A stretch of 64,000 bases of DNA from an uncultured Verrucomicrobia subdivision 3 bacterium (GTDB taxonomy: Bacteria > Verrucomicrobiota > Verrucomicrobiia > Limisphaerales > UBA11358): assembly GCA_903872345.1 (NCBI GenBank), contig CAIQKM010000068.1, forward strand, positions 62,001 to 126,000, read 5' to 3'. The notes under the pieces are model-generated. The model was not told where the DNA came from. It searched no databases and worked only from the letters and a program-made list of their open reading frames with translations. The translations under genes and the position numbers were made by a program. Of this stretch, positions 26,245 through 36,064 are shown piece by piece; within the stretch, counting starts at the first letter, position 1; each line of letters begins with the position of its first letter.

Positions 26245-26441
26245 CCTGTTCGTGATTGGTAACAATCCTTGAACCGTAATTATACGATAATCCGGGCTTG
26301 TTAAGGCGGTTGCCGACATGCCTTCAATGGAAGTCGAATGCCGTCCGGCGAGTCCACATGTTGCGAGACATGTTCAAAGGATGAAGTTTCACACGACAAG
26401 GGTGGGTTCTTTCCCAAAGCCCGCTTCGGCGGGCTTTTTTT
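26245..26441 (+). ncRNA. Candidate small RNA ending in a strong terminator
   Basis: A textbook plus-strand terminator (AAAGCCCGC-TTCG-GCGGGCTTT at 26416-26437 with a T-run to 26441) lies in a region with no plus-strand gene, between two minus-strand genes. Upstream sequence has AT-rich promoter-like hexamers (TTGAAC and TATACG in 26270-26290) and a hairpin ACATG...CATGT (about 26357-26374). A short frame at 26381 (MKFHTTRVGSFPKP) runs straight into the terminator. The RNA could be about 150 nt; its identity is unknown. Confidence 0.4.
26416..26441 (+). terminator. Strong intrinsic terminator, plus strand
   Basis: A nine-base-pair GC-rich stem with a UUCG tetraloop and seven consecutive T residues. 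The UUCG loop and T-run fix the direction as rightward. Confidence 0.85.
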
Positions 26442-26498
26442 ATTCCCCAGTTCGCCGCCAAACCGGCGCATTTGGCGCACCCCGCGTCACCCCCATCC

Positions 26499-26578
26499 AT
26501 TGGATGTTGGGCGTTCGATGTTGGTTGTTGGGTGTTCCCCCCGTTTCCCCCTTCGTTTCCTCCGTTCCCTTCTGTAAA
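26499..26578. repeat. GATGTTGG-type repeat and TTCGTTTCC-type repeat
   Basis: CATTGGATGTTGGGCGTTCG followed by ATGTTGGTTGTTGGGTGTT matches 3373-3430 and 61927-61981. Next to it CCTTCGTTTCCTCCGTTCCC (26550-26569) with TTCTGTAAA resembles 61344-61378. Both are dispersed repeats filling the rest of the gap upstream of the esterase 3' end. Confidence 0.65.
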
Positions 26579-26583
26579 AAGTT

Positions 26584-27348
26584 TCAGCCTTTAAGAAATT
26601 CCCCCACCCGCCGGGCAAACTCATCGGGCTGGTCCGCATGCAGCCAGTGCCCGGCTCCGGGCATGGTCTGGATTTCCGCCGCTGGAAACAGGCCATGAAT
26701 CAGCGCCTCATCCTCCGGCTGGATGTAATGAGATAGCCCGCCCCGCAGGAACAGCACCGGCCCGGCGAACGGAGCCGGAGCGTTAATGGGCGTCACCAAG
26801 TGACGATAATTATTGGCAATTCCTTCCAGATTGATCTTCCAATAAAAGCCGCCCAGCGCGTCGCGTCCCAGATTTTTGAGCAGAAACCGGCGCAAGGCCA
26901 GATTCGGCACCGCCGGGGCCAGAGCCTCCTCCATCTGGGTGCGGTTGGGAAACGAGCCCAGATTCAGCGCCAGCAACGCGGCCATGATGGGATCATACTC
27001 GCGCGGGTAAAGCCGGGGGGCCATGTCGGCCACAATGAGCTTGTCCACCCGTTCGGGAAATTGCAGGGCAAACTGCATCGCCGTTTTGCCGCCCATGGAA
27101 TGACCCATTACATGCGCCCGGGGCAGACCGCGTGCCGTCATAAACCGGTTCAGATCCGCCGCCATCAACGGGTAGTCCATCTCCGCCGCGTGCGGTGATT
27201 GCCCGTGATTGCGCTGGTCCACCGCGAACACGTGAAAGCGATCCGCCAACCGCGCCGCCACCGGACGCCAGTTGTCCGAGGCGCCAAACAGTCCGTGCAA
27301 CACCACCAATGGCGTTCCGCTGCCGGTCTCTTGAAAGTGCAATTGCAT
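26584..27348 (-). CDS. Alpha/beta hydrolase, YbfF-like esterase
   Basis: A 254-residue alpha/beta hydrolase. It has the oxyanion HGLFGAS (18-24), RNHGQSP (46-52), the nucleophile elbow GHSMGG (S84) and the catalytic His in GAGHWLH (H234). There is no signal peptide, so it is cytoplasmic. Closest in pattern to YbfF-type thioesterases/esterases acting on small acyl esters. The frame continues upstream to 27828, but that part lies in a 148-bp repeat element, so the ATG at 27348 is the start. Confidence 0.88.
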   Translation of the reverse strand: MQLHFQETGSGTPLVVLHGLFGASDNWRPVAARLADRFHVFAVDQRNHGQSPHAAEMDYPLMAADLNRFMTARGLPRAHVMGHSMGGKTAMQFALQFPERVDKLIVADMAPRLYPREYDPIMAALLALNLGSFPNRTQMEEALAPAVPNLALRRFLLKNLGRDALGGFYWKINLEGIANNYRHLVTPINAPAPFAGPVLFLRGGLSHYIQPEDEALIHGLFPAAEIQTMPGAGHWLHADQPDEFARRVGEFLKG

Positions 27349-27474
27349 CCCGCTAGCTTGAACCGGATGGCAGGCTTTCTGCAAGTTTGGATGTAAAATT
27401 TGGGAACGGGCGCACGTCTGAGAACGCCCTCTGATACATGGCGTCAGGCTGCTTGGCAACTCCAGCCCTTTGAC

Positions 27475-27622
27475 GGAGCGCGGCTGTCTCAGCCGCAGCG
27501 GATGGCCAAGCCAAGTGACGGCGGATTTTACCCACAGCGTGTTGGCGGAACAGCGGGAGGAACAGGCAAGATTCAACTTGGCCAGGTCTAGCGACACGCT
27601 GCGGCTGAGACAGCCGCGCTCC
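27475..27622. mobile_element. 148-bp MITE-like inverted-repeat element, copy A
   Basis: Terminal arms of 26 bp (GGAGCGCGGCTGTCTCAGCC at the left outer end and its complement at the right outer end, 27597-27622) are perfect inverted repeats. Each arm also contains its own palindrome CGGCTG-TCT-CAGCCG. The interior shares GGCGG(A/C)ACAGCGGGAGGA and the TTCAA(C/T)...CC(A/C)GGTCT segment with copy B at 46292-46438. The left flanking GTCAGGCTG is conserved too. No coding capacity, so any movement would need a transposase in trans. Confidence 0.7.
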
Positions 27623-27631
27623 GCCAGAATA

Positions 27632-29608
27632 CTACTGCTTCCCCTTGACCAGCGCATCCACCACGCCGGGATCGGCCAGGGTGCTGATGTCGCCGATCTG
27701 GTCGGACTGGTTCTCGGCGATCTTGCGCAGGATGCGGCGCATGATTTTGCCGGAACGCGTTTTGGGCAGGCCCGGCGCAAACTGGATTTTATCCGGCACC
27801 GCAATCGCGCCGATTTCCCGGCGGACATGTTGCGCCAGATCTTTCTTCAATTCGTCGCTCTCGGCCACGCCGTCCTTCAGCGTCACGAAGGCGTACAGGG
27901 CCTGGCCCTTGATGTCATGCGGCATGGGAGCCACGGCGGCTTCGGCCACCTTGGCATGGCTCACCAGGGCGCTTTCCACCTCGGCGGTGCCGATGCGGTG
28001 ACCGGACACGTTCACCACGTCATCCACGCGGCCCAGCAGCCAGTAATCGCCATCGGCATCCACGCGGCAGCCGTCGCCGGTGAAATACATGTTCTTGAAC
28101 GTCGCAAAATAGGTGTTCACGAACCGCACATGGTCACCCCACGTCGTCCGCATAATGCCCGGCCACGGCGTCTTGATGCACAGCTTGCCGCCCTCGTTTG
28201 GCTGGCATTCCGTGCCGTCATCGCGCAGCACCACGGGTTCGACACCAAAAAACGGCCGGCTCGCGCTGCCCGGCTTCAACGTGTTCACGCCCGGCAACGG
28301 GGTGATCAAATGACCGCCCGTCTCCGTCTGCCACCACGTATCCACAATCGGACACTGCTCCCGGCCGATCGCGCGGTGGTACCACATCCACGCCTCGGGA
28401 TTGATGGGTTCGCCCACGGAACCCAGCACGCGCAGCGAGCTCAAATCATGTTTCGCCGGCCATTCATCACCCAGACGGATCAGCGCGCGGATGGCAGTCG
28501 GGGCCGTGTAAAAGCTGGAGACTTTGAACTTCTCCACAATCTTCCAGAACCGGCCGGCATCGGGCCAGGTCGGTACGCCTTCAAACATCAGCGTCGTCCC
28601 GCCATTGCACAGCGGACCATAAACCACATAGGTATGGCCCGTCACCCAGCCGATGTCGGCGGTGCAGAAATAGACGTCGTTTTCGTGGATATCAAAAACG
28701 TATTTGTGCGTGAGCGCGCTCCACAGCAGATAGCCGCCGGTGCTGTGCACCACGCCCTTGGGTTTGCCGGTGGAACCGGACGTGTATAAAATAAAGAGAT
28801 AATCTTCCGCGTTCATCGGCTCCGCCGGACATTCCGTCGCGGCCGCAGCCATGGCTTCGTGATACCACACATCGCGCCCGGCCACGATATTGCAGGGCTC
28901 GGCGGTGCGCTGCACCACAATCACCTTCTCAATGCTCGGCGTATGGTGCAGGGCGTGGTCAGCCAGTCCTTTTAGCGGCAGGCTTTTGCCCCCGCGCAGC
29001 GAAACGTTCGCGGTGATAAGCACCTTGCATTCGGAATCATTGATGCGGCCGGCCAGCGAATCGGAGCTGAACCCGCCGAACACCACCGAATGAATCGCCC
29101 CGATGCGCGCGCAGCCCAGCATGGCCACCGCCGCCTCGGGAATCATCGGCATGTAAATCGCCACGCGATCACCCTTCTTGACTCCCTGCGCCTTCAGGAC
29201 ATTGGCAAACTTGCAAACGTCGGCATGAAGTTCCGCGTAGGTAATGCGCCGCACATCGTCCTCCGGCTCGCCCTGCCAGATGATCGCCACCTTGTCGCGC
29301 GTGGGTGTCTGGAGATGCCGGTCCAGGCAGTTGGTGGTCACGTTGAGCTGGCCATCCTCAAACCACGTATGCTCCACCTTGCGTGCGTCGGTGTCCCAGT
29401 TGAACTTCCGCGCCACGGTCGGCGGCTTCACCCAGTCCAGCGTCTGCGCCTGCTCCAGCCAGAAGGCCTCCGGCTCGCGAATGGACCGCTGATACATGGC
29501 GTTAAACTGCGCGGCATTCAAATGGGCGCGCTGAACCACCGCTGGCGACGGAGGAAACGTGCGGCTCTCGTGGGACAGTGAATCCGTGGAAATGGCTTTG
29601 TCAGACAT
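27632..29608 (-). CDS. acs: Acetyl-CoA synthetase (AMP-forming)
   Basis: A 658-residue ACS that activates acetate with ATP and CoA. The AMP-binding core is [15 protein letters not shown], and WWQTETGGH and the adenylate-forming hinge are present. The C-terminal [14 protein letters not shown] contains the lysine that is acetylated to inhibit the enzyme in other bacteria. The N-terminus has [13 protein letters not shown]. Length is normal. It is flanked by a MITE-like element downstream and appears monocistronic. It would feed acetate into central metabolism alongside PckG. Confidence 0.97.
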   Translation of the reverse strand: MSDKAISTDSLSHESRTFPPSPAVVQRAHLNAAQFNAMYQRSIREPEAFWLEQAQTLDWVKPPTVARKFNWDTDARKVEHTWFEDGQLNVTTNCLDRHLQTPTRDKVAIIWQGEPEDDVRRITYAELHADVCKFANVLKAQGVKKGDRVAIYMPMIPEAAVAMLGCARIGAIHSVVFGGFSSDSLAGRINDSECKVLITANVSLRGGKSLPLKGLADHALHHTPSIEKVIVVQRTAEPCNIVAGRDVWYHEAMAAAATECPAEPMNAEDYLFILYTSGSTGKPKGVVHSTGGYLLWSALTHKYVFDIHENDVYFCTADIGWVTGHTYVVYGPLCNGGTTLMFEGVPTWPDAGRFWKIVEKFKVSSFYTAPTAIRALIRLGDEWPAKHDLSSLRVLGSVGEPINPEAWMWYHRAIGREQCPIVDTWWQTETGGHLITPLPGVNTLKPGSASRPFFGVEPVVLRDDGTECQPNEGGKLCIKTPWPGIMRTTWGDHVRFVNTYFATFKNMYFTGDGCRVDADGDYWLLGRVDDVVNVSGHRIGTAEVESALVSHAKVAEAAVAPMPHDIKGQALYAFVTLKDGVAESDELKKDLAQHVRREIGAIAVPDKIQFAPGLPKTRSGKIMRRILRKIAENQSDQIGDISTLADPGVVDALVKGKQ

Positions 29609-29758
29609 CTGATGTTATAAATTGATTTCCGTTATTTCCGCAAAATCACCCCCCCGTGTCAATCCATGGATGCAGAAACCGCCAAAATAGTTGATTTATC
29701 TCGAGCCATCTGCAAATGAGCTCATGGCAAAAAAGGGGCAGGCAGGCTTATGAAACCA

Positions 29759-32563
29759 TCAGAGCCGCGAAACCCGGACCCGGAAAAAGCCGCTCCGATT
29801 GGTCGTCGTCGCGGGAATGGCCTGAATAGTCTGCCACGCATTGGTCGCCAGCGTAGTGAGGCTGACGGTCTGAATATAATTGGAACCCGAGAACCAGTTT
29901 TTTAAATCGGGCGACCATTCCACCGTAAGAGCCACATCGGTGGCCGCCAAGGATTGCGACCAAGTCAGCTGAAACTGGCCATTGGTTACGGCGGGCTGGA
30001 AGGGATTTGGGTTCGGGATTTTCGGCGACAGCCCCAAGGCGTACTCCATCAAATTGGGCAGGCCATCATGATCCGGATCGACGGCGTCACCACTGATGGC
30101 GGAATTCGTCAGTTCCGCCGCCGTGAAATTGGCGCGCAACCACGTGTTGATGGGTCGGTCCAAAATCACCGCCGTGGCACTGGCCAGATTGGTAATGACG
30201 TAATTGGCGGAGGCAAGCAGGCTGAGCGTGACCGTGGCCTGATTGTTGGTCAGGTTGCCGCCCAGCGGTGATAAATAAATATTCGTGGCAATCATGCCCG
30301 CCGCCAGTGTCACGCTGCCCGGCAACGTGGTGTAATCCACGCCCGGCCGGGCGGTGCCGGTAACGGAATAATTGATGGTCACGGGCGCGGCATTCGTGCC
30401 GGCGGGCGAAACAATGGCAAAGCGCGCCGGGTTGTTGCCAAATTCGCCGGCCACGGCATCGCTCGCCACAATGGTCACCCCGGGCAAGGGCGGACCCGAA
30501 CCGTTGCCCACCGGCACAAATTGCACGGCATTGGCGACCACGTAGTTGGTGGTGCCGACGTTGCGGATGGTCACACTGCCTGCGGTGCCGGCATTGAAAT
30601 TCGTGGTCAGCAGCAGATTCCACACGGAGCCATTGGCCTGTTCGTTGATATAAACCCGGTTGGTGGCACCGGCTGAAATGATGTCCACCGGTATATGGGC
30701 ATCGCGATAGGCCGCACCGGAAGCGACCCACCACGCATAAACCTGATACTGACCGCTCGCGGGCAAGGTGGGGGTAAAGGTGATGTATTTTGAGCCTTTG
30801 CCGGCATTGCCATCCGTCCAATAAGGTCCGCTCGGCAAGGGCCAGCCGCCGGTATTGGAACCCGCACTCCAGCTTCCCACCGTAGTTACCCCGGTGGTGT
30901 TGGTCACTGAGAGAATAATTCCGTTCGTTACAGTCACCAGCCCGTTTGTCCAAGCCAGGATCTGACCATCCGCCAGCAATTGCGCGGCGAGCTTTGGATA
31001 GCTCACCGACTGCACCGGCACGTTGTCATCAATCGCAAACGCCGCCGCAGTGCCCGCGCTCTGGCTCGTCATCATGAACACCGGTTCCATGCGCACCGAG
31101 GCAAAACCCACATGGCTGGCCGACAGGGCAAACGTGCAAAACAGGTTCTGACACTGCGCCGCTTTCGGAATGATGGACCGGTAGCTGACCGGATACGGAA
31201 ACGGCACCGAGGTGCCAATCCCTCCTTCCGTCACGGAAACCCCATTGACGGCAAACCGCGCATCCGGGTGGCAATCCAGCGTATAGCTCGCCAGCGAAAC
31301 CGAATCCGTCGCCGCCCGTCCGCCGAGCGCATCGGACAATTGCATCACATAATCACTCACCATCCGCCGCGCTTCGCGCACATAAATCTGATACGGCCAC
31401 CCGCCGTTGTCCTGGAATTCATCCTTCGCATAACCCCACGTCTGCATATTCGTCCGCACATTCAGCGGCACGTTCGTGCTGGTGGCCAGGTAATACAGCA
31501 GGCCGGAAATATAGTTTTTGTGCTGCTGGCAAATGAGCTGTCGCCCGGCATAGGTGTTCGTGGGATACGTATAATTATAACCAATGAAATCCGTGGAAAC
31601 ATCGGCATAGGCGTTGATGTCCGTCTTGCCGTTCGGAATGAGTTGCTGCACGTCAATCAACCGGTTCAACGGCACGGATCCATTGGTCGCCGCGTAGGCG
31701 AGGATGTAGCGATGCAACAATTCATAGTTGGTTTCCGCGTAATTGGACGGGGCAGTTATCGCAATCTGATTGGTGACGTTTTGCGTGAGGCACAGCCGGT
31801 AGTTATACGTCTGAATCCGGCTGTCCCCCTGCCCGTTCGTGCCGGGCGAACCTGACTGGATGAGCGGCAGCAGACCGCTGGCGGCGTTCCCGGGAATTAC
31901 GTAGGGATCGCACGGGTATTGCACGGAATTCACCACCACTCCGGCGAGTGATTCGTTGTAAATATTCGTTCCCTCGCGTCCCCACGTGCAACTCACCCCG
32001 GCCATGGCCATCAAATCGCCTTCGTAGGTGGTATCAATGAATTCCTTCGCCCGATAGGTCGTGCCATCAGTCATAACGATCTGCGTGATGACCAGGTTGG
32101 ACATCGTCACCGACGCGAGCTGCTGATTCGTATAAAGGTTCACGCCCGCCTGGGTGAGCATTTGAAGAAACGTCTGCTCGGCCACATGCGGTTCAAACCA
32201 ATAGACGCGATTGGTCGAACCATACGCCTGCCCGACGCGGGCATAAAACTCCCCGGCAAACCCGCCAATGGACGCGGTATTGCCCACATCCGTCACGCCC
32301 AAGCCGCCAGAAGTCATGCCACCAACGTGATTGTTCGCCAACACCAGCGAAACATTCTTCCCCAACCGCGCCGCAGCGACTGCGGCAATCACTCCGCCCG
32401 AGGTGCCGCCGTAAACGCAGACATCGGAGGTGATGACATTGGCCGCCCGTAAAGGCAAGCCAGCGAGGCAAAGCCCCCCCAGCAGGAGACAAGTCTGGTG
32501 GATAAACCTCCGAATTATAAAACGTGAACAATCCGCACGCTCGATAAAGGCAAAAGGCTGCAA
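29759..32563 (-). CDS. Secreted FAD-dependent oxidoreductase with Calx-beta and golvesin-like modules
   Basis: An approximately 934-residue exported protein. After a signal peptide (hydrophobic CLLLGGLCLAGLPLRA) comes the dinucleotide fold VCVYGGTSGGVIAAVAAARLG of the PF12831 family. A golvesin-type binding module (GSKYITFTPTLPASGQYQVY), a Calx-beta domain with GVDYTTLPGSVTLAAG, and a C-terminal DPDHDGLPNLMEYALG module follow. The frame is open to 32701, but that N-terminus would be translated from the CTCTCC/GGAGAG repeat; a TTG at 32563 preceded by GGAGAGGGGG fits better. Substrate unknown, probably a polysaccharide or cell-surface target. It is the third gene of the run from 35896. Confidence 0.78.
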   Translation of the reverse strand: MQPFAFIERADCSRFIIRRFIHQTCLLLGGLCLAGLPLRAANVITSDVCVYGGTSGGVIAAVAAARLGKNVSLVLANNHVGGMTSGGLGVTDVGNTASIGGFAGEFYARVGQAYGSTNRVYWFEPHVAEQTFLQMLTQAGVNLYTNQQLASVTMSNLVITQIVMTDGTTYRAKEFIDTTYEGDLMAMAGVSCTWGREGTNIYNESLAGVVVNSVQYPCDPYVIPGNAASGLLPLIQSGSPGTNGQGDSRIQTYNYRLCLTQNVTNQIAITAPSNYAETNYELLHRYILAYAATNGSVPLNRLIDVQQLIPNGKTDINAYADVSTDFIGYNYTYPTNTYAGRQLICQQHKNYISGLLYYLATSTNVPLNVRTNMQTWGYAKDEFQDNGGWPYQIYVREARRMVSDYVMQLSDALGGRAATDSVSLASYTLDCHPDARFAVNGVSVTEGGIGTSVPFPYPVSYRSIIPKAAQCQNLFCTFALSASHVGFASVRMEPVFMMTSQSAGTAAAFAIDDNVPVQSVSYPKLAAQLLADGQILAWTNGLVTVTNGIILSVTNTTGVTTVGSWSAGSNTGGWPLPSGPYWTDGNAGKGSKYITFTPTLPASGQYQVYAWWVASGAAYRDAHIPVDIISAGATNRVYINEQANGSVWNLLLTTNFNAGTAGSVTIRNVGTTNYVVANAVQFVPVGNGSGPPLPGVTIVASDAVAGEFGNNPARFAIVSPAGTNAAPVTINYSVTGTARPGVDYTTLPGSVTLAAGMIATNIYLSPLGGNLTNNQATVTLSLLASANYVITNLASATAVILDRPINTWLRANFTAAELTNSAISGDAVDPDHDGLPNLMEYALGLSPKIPNPNPFQPAVTNGQFQLTWSQSLAATDVALTVEWSPDLKNWFSGSNYIQTVSLTTLATNAWQTIQAIPATTTNRSGFFRVRVSRL

Positions 32564-32570
32564 CCTGTTC

Positions 32571-32603
32571 CCCCTCTCCTGGGGGAGAGAGCCGGGGTGA
32601 GGG
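32571..32603. repeat. CTCTCC/GGAGAG palindromic repeat
   Basis: CCCCTCTCCTGGGGGAGAGA and the tail GCCGGGGTGAGGGCG are shared with 35999-36033 and, more loosely, 1270-1305. The repeat sits exactly over the proposed ribosome-binding region of the oxidoreductase at 29759-32563. Confidence 0.7.
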
Positions 32604-32713
32604 CGAGCGTTACACCAACCGGCCCGCAACTTTGCGCCTTCCCTCTTGCTTTTCGCAAAGCGTAGAAACCATTGAAACCAGCCATGAAAACGGACATTCA
32701 CAAAATCACTTGT

Positions 32714-34444
32714 TCAAATCGGCCCCGCTTCCGGCGGCCAATGCAGTCGCACACCATCCCCCGTCAGCAGTTTCTGAAAATCCGCCAGCAATTCCGGCTG
32801 GTTGCGGACCTGCCGGGGCACCTTCTTTTGCTCCACGCAAAACGCCGCCAGCGAACCGGCGGCTTCGCCAATGTTCCACTCCACGGGATGCAGCCGGTAG
32901 CAGCCATTGGTCAGATGGGTCACGCCGAGATTTTTGCACGCCGGCAGCAGGTTTTTCACGCGACGCGGTATCAGCGCCCCCAGCGGAATCTGAAACGGCA
33001 GGGTGCTGCCGTAGGCACCATGATCGCCGGTGGTCGTGATATGCAAATCCATGTGGTACGAACCGATACCGACCGAATCGGCATAGGGAGTGGCGCGTAC
33101 CGCCGCCTTTTTCAAACCGGTCTCCTGCATTCGCGCCGCCGTGGAAACATGCTGTTCCAGCACCGTAAAATCCGCCTTGATGCGCCGCCCCTCGCGAATG
33201 TACGGATACTTGGCCAGCCCATCCGCCGTGCCCACCATATCGGGGCGCAGACGCAACCCTTTCCAGCCGGTGCCACCATCGGGCCGGGGGGCATCGGTTT
33301 GCAGCCAATAGAGCAGCGACAGGCTCAGTTGCTTCGCGCGGTTGATATGTTTTTTGGCCTCGGCTTCGCTGACATCGCAAATGAGACCGAAGGAATAATC
33401 GTTCTGCGGCCAGTTCACAATGGTTGCATCTCCCCGATAAAACCCGGGCTTGAACTGGTCGCGATCCGCAATGCGCCGGTAGGTGAAAAAGCCCTTGCGA
33501 CCTTCGGGATCAAACCCAATCTTGCTCGATTCCTCCGATTCAAAAGTCAGAAAATGATACGGCACCTTGTCCGCCGAGGTCTTGAGCGTGTAGTCGCGCC
33601 AGAATTGATACTCCGCCGGCCGGTCGATGACATGATCCTCACCCGCCAGATAGTCCATGATGAAGCACATCGTGAACCCCTGCAGATTATCCGGCTGGGC
33701 GGCATCCTTGGCATGCGGTTCGCCGGTCTCCGATTTGGCCTCGGCCCCCAGGGAATATTCTGTTCCAGTCAGCGGCAGCAGGTCGCCCTGCTCCGTGGCA
33801 TCGGCAAAATAGGGTGCGCGCAATACCAGGTCATTGCCCGATGTCAAATCCCGCACCCGGACAGCCTCGACATGATCGCCATTCGTGGCCGCCGAAACCG
33901 CCCTGTGCTGCAACAAAATCTGCACCTGGCCGTTGCCCAGATACGGCGCCAGCATTTCGTAAAGCACGGCCAGCGCCACGCGCGGTTCGCCGCCTAGGGC
34001 GGATACCCAACAGCGGCCGGGATTAAAATATTTTTGCGCCCGGGCCGCTTCCGTCAGCGGGTAATTGCGGCGGTAATAATCCCGGATGCCCGTGCGAAAG
34101 TTTTGATAACTCCGACTGGCCCCCACCGTTTCAATCCATTTGTTCTCATCCGGCGGCACCACCTGCTGGGTGATCTGTCCGCCAATCCAGTCGGTCTCCT
34201 CGGTCATGATCACCGTGAGCCCGTTGCGGGCCGCCGCCAGTGCCGCCGCACAGCCGCCCAGGCCGCCGCCAATGACCACGAGGTCGGCGGCCAATTCTTT
34301 GGCGCGCGACGAGGGAGTGCCAGCGGAGACCGCATTGGTCTCCGCCGCCGCGGCCGCGCCGGGCGCGGCCAGAATCAACGGAGCCGCCAGCCCCAAGCTC
34401 TTAAGAAAATCCCGGCGGCCAAATTTGTTTGCGACATTTTTCAT
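32714..34444 (-). CDS. Tat-exported FAD-dependent oxidoreductase
   Basis: A 576-residue PF12831-type flavoprotein. The Tat motif GRRDFLK (9-15) precedes an Ala-rich hydrophobic stretch, indicating folded export. The FAD Rossmann motif is VVIGGGLGGCAAALAAARNG (57-76), followed by EETDWIGGQITQQ. The C-terminal portion holds the NLLPACKNLGVTHLTNGCYR segment typical of this family. Substrate is unknown; similar genes accompany polysaccharide-degradation loci in Verrucomicrobiota and Planctomycetota. It starts 3 bp after the acyltransferase stop, so the two are certainly co-transcribed. Confidence 0.88.
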   Translation of the reverse strand: MKNVANKFGRRDFLKSLGLAAPLILAAPGAAAAAETNAVSAGTPSSRAKELAADLVVIGGGLGGCAAALAAARNGLTVIMTEETDWIGGQITQQVVPPDENKWIETVGASRSYQNFRTGIRDYYRRNYPLTEAARAQKYFNPGRCWVSALGGEPRVALAVLYEMLAPYLGNGQVQILLQHRAVSAATNGDHVEAVRVRDLTSGNDLVLRAPYFADATEQGDLLPLTGTEYSLGAEAKSETGEPHAKDAAQPDNLQGFTMCFIMDYLAGEDHVIDRPAEYQFWRDYTLKTSADKVPYHFLTFESEESSKIGFDPEGRKGFFTYRRIADRDQFKPGFYRGDATIVNWPQNDYSFGLICDVSEAEAKKHINRAKQLSLSLLYWLQTDAPRPDGGTGWKGLRLRPDMVGTADGLAKYPYIREGRRIKADFTVLEQHVSTAARMQETGLKKAAVRATPYADSVGIGSYHMDLHITTTGDHGAYGSTLPFQIPLGALIPRRVKNLLPACKNLGVTHLTNGCYRLHPVEWNIGEAAGSLAAFCVEQKKVPRQVRNQPELLADFQKLLTGDGVRLHWPPEAGPI

Positions 34445-34447
34445 GAA

Positions 34448-35896
34448 TCAAGTACGCCAGAAGATTTTCCGGCGGGTCAAAAAGCTCACGGTCAGCGCCA
34501 TCAGCAGCGTGATGATCAAGCCCTTGCCAAAACCCCGCCACGGCGTGCTGGCAAATTTGGTCAACAACCCGTCCGCTCCCACGAGGGCGAGCACGGGGGT
34601 GATAAAATTATTTATACCCGCGTAGGCGATCATCGGGTTCTGCCCGTTATCAATGAACAGTTGCACCCAGCGTTGTTTGCGAAACACATCAATCACAATG
34701 GACAGCCCGATGAAAACACAAATCGCCAGCCCCGCACAGACGAAATAATAACTGAGCGTCGCCTTGTCCTTTTTGATGCCACCCTCATACGGTTCAAAAA
34801 AGAGTCCCAGCACCAGCCAGTAAATCGCCCAGGAAAACAGCTTGCGGTAAAGCCGTTCCAGCCGGTTCACCGGCGCGGCCAGCAGTTTCCAGACGATGCC
34901 GCACAAGGCAAACGTGATCAGCGTTGCGGGCAACAACCACCGCGCTTCCATGCCAACAAGCAGCACCAGCACAAACGCCAGCATCAGCAGGCCGACCACC
35001 GTCATCCGCCATTGGGACGAAGCTTCCTCCTCGGCCGGACTGCCGTTACTCGTCCATTTTAAAATCAGGTCTCCCGCAATGGTGCCGGGAATGACGATGC
35101 ACAGGTATTGCAGATAATACAGGTGATAGATCCACGACACCCACGGGTCTGGCGAAAACGTCCAGAGATCGTGCACCCACCCGTCCACCGGTTGCGGCAT
35201 GTTGGACAGGCGGATGGCAAACAGAATGCCCAGCAACCCCAATCGCGGCAGCCATTGGTCGCGTGTTAACATCCAGACCACCGAGCCAAACACCGCCATG
35301 TTGGTCAGCACCACAATGATGATATCGCTGCGCCCCAGGCTGAAGCCGGTGCCGTCCGGATATTTTACCAGCACGCAAAACAGAATCGCCGCGAGCCAGC
35401 CAGCGCCGCGAACTGCCAGCCTGACAGCGACCGGCCATTTATCCGGCAACCGCGTGAGGATGGGGAAAAAGATGAAAAAGCCCAGCAACGCCAGCCACCA
35501 GATGCCGGTAGTGGGATGGGAACTGATCGTGTAGGGGCGGATCGCCTGGACAAATAACGCAAAGAACGCCAGCAGCAAACCGCGCTCCAGCACAAACCAG
35601 CCCACCCGCCACGAAAAGCCACCGGCTTGCAGCCGGCGCGACAACGCCAGCGGAAACGCCGCGCCCATGGAGAACAAAAAAAACGGAAATACCAGATCCA
35701 CCCAGGTAATCCCCGGCAGCGTACCAATCCACTCATGCGCAGGCGGCGGCTCCTGCGCATGATACATCCACGCCGGCAGCGAATGTTCGCCAAACGGCAT
35801 TTGCCCCGATAGCAGCATGGCGAAAATCGCCAACCCGCGCAACGCATCCAAGGCGAGCGCGCGGCCGCCGGCAGGGGCGTTGAAACTTTTGGTCAT
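34448..35896 (-). CDS. Heparan-glucosaminide acetyltransferase-like membrane protein (DUF5009), paralogue 1
   Basis: A 482-residue polytopic protein starting with the family hallmark LALDALRGLAIFAMLLSG (15-32) and DLVFPFFLFSMGAAFPLAL (about 67-85). About ten to eleven hydrophobic segments follow. Eukaryotic relatives transfer acetyl groups across a membrane to terminal glucosamine; the bacterial proteins are mostly uncharacterised. It is the first gene of a three-gene operon with two FAD-dependent oxidoreductases, which suggests joint action on an extracytoplasmic sugar derivative. A second family member lies at 44963-46213. Confidence 0.82.
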   Translation of the reverse strand: MTKSFNAPAGGRALALDALRGLAIFAMLLSGQMPFGEHSLPAWMYHAQEPPPAHEWIGTLPGITWVDLVFPFFLFSMGAAFPLALSRRLQAGGFSWRVGWFVLERGLLLAFFALFVQAIRPYTISSHPTTGIWWLALLGFFIFFPILTRLPDKWPVAVRLAVRGAGWLAAILFCVLVKYPDGTGFSLGRSDIIIVVLTNMAVFGSVVWMLTRDQWLPRLGLLGILFAIRLSNMPQPVDGWVHDLWTFSPDPWVSWIYHLYYLQYLCIVIPGTIAGDLILKWTSNGSPAEEEASSQWRMTVVGLLMLAFVLVLLVGMEARWLLPATLITFALCGIVWKLLAAPVNRLERLYRKLFSWAIYWLVLGLFFEPYEGGIKKDKATLSYYFVCAGLAICVFIGLSIVIDVFRKQRWVQLFIDNGQNPMIAYAGINNFITPVLALVGADGLLTKFASTPWRGFGKGLIITLLMALTVSFLTRRKIFWRT

Positions 35897-35998
35897 GCGA
35901 TTTTGGTCATGGCTGCTAAATGGCTGGAATCGTCCCCCAATTTTAATGCCTCTAAATAATAAACCGGCCGCGAAAATTCAAAACGCTGGAACCGTTTT

Positions 35999-36033
35999 CC
36001 CCTCTCCTGGGGGGAGAGGGCCGGGGTGAGGGC
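35999..36033. repeat. CTCTCC/GGAGAG palindromic repeat
   Basis: CCCCTCTCCTGGGGGGAGAG with the tail GGCCGGGGTGAGGGCG is almost identical to 32571-32603. It lies in the 168-bp gap upstream of the acyltransferase gene, in which no promoter is evident. Confidence 0.75.
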
Positions 36034-36064
36034 GGGCGTTATAACAAATTAACAGGCAGTCCGG

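Noticed and set aside
26381-26441. Start of a MetE-like gene (MKFHTTRVGSFPKP)
   Set aside because: Similarity is limited to about 14 residues and the frame enters a strong terminator; more likely coincidence or a relic.
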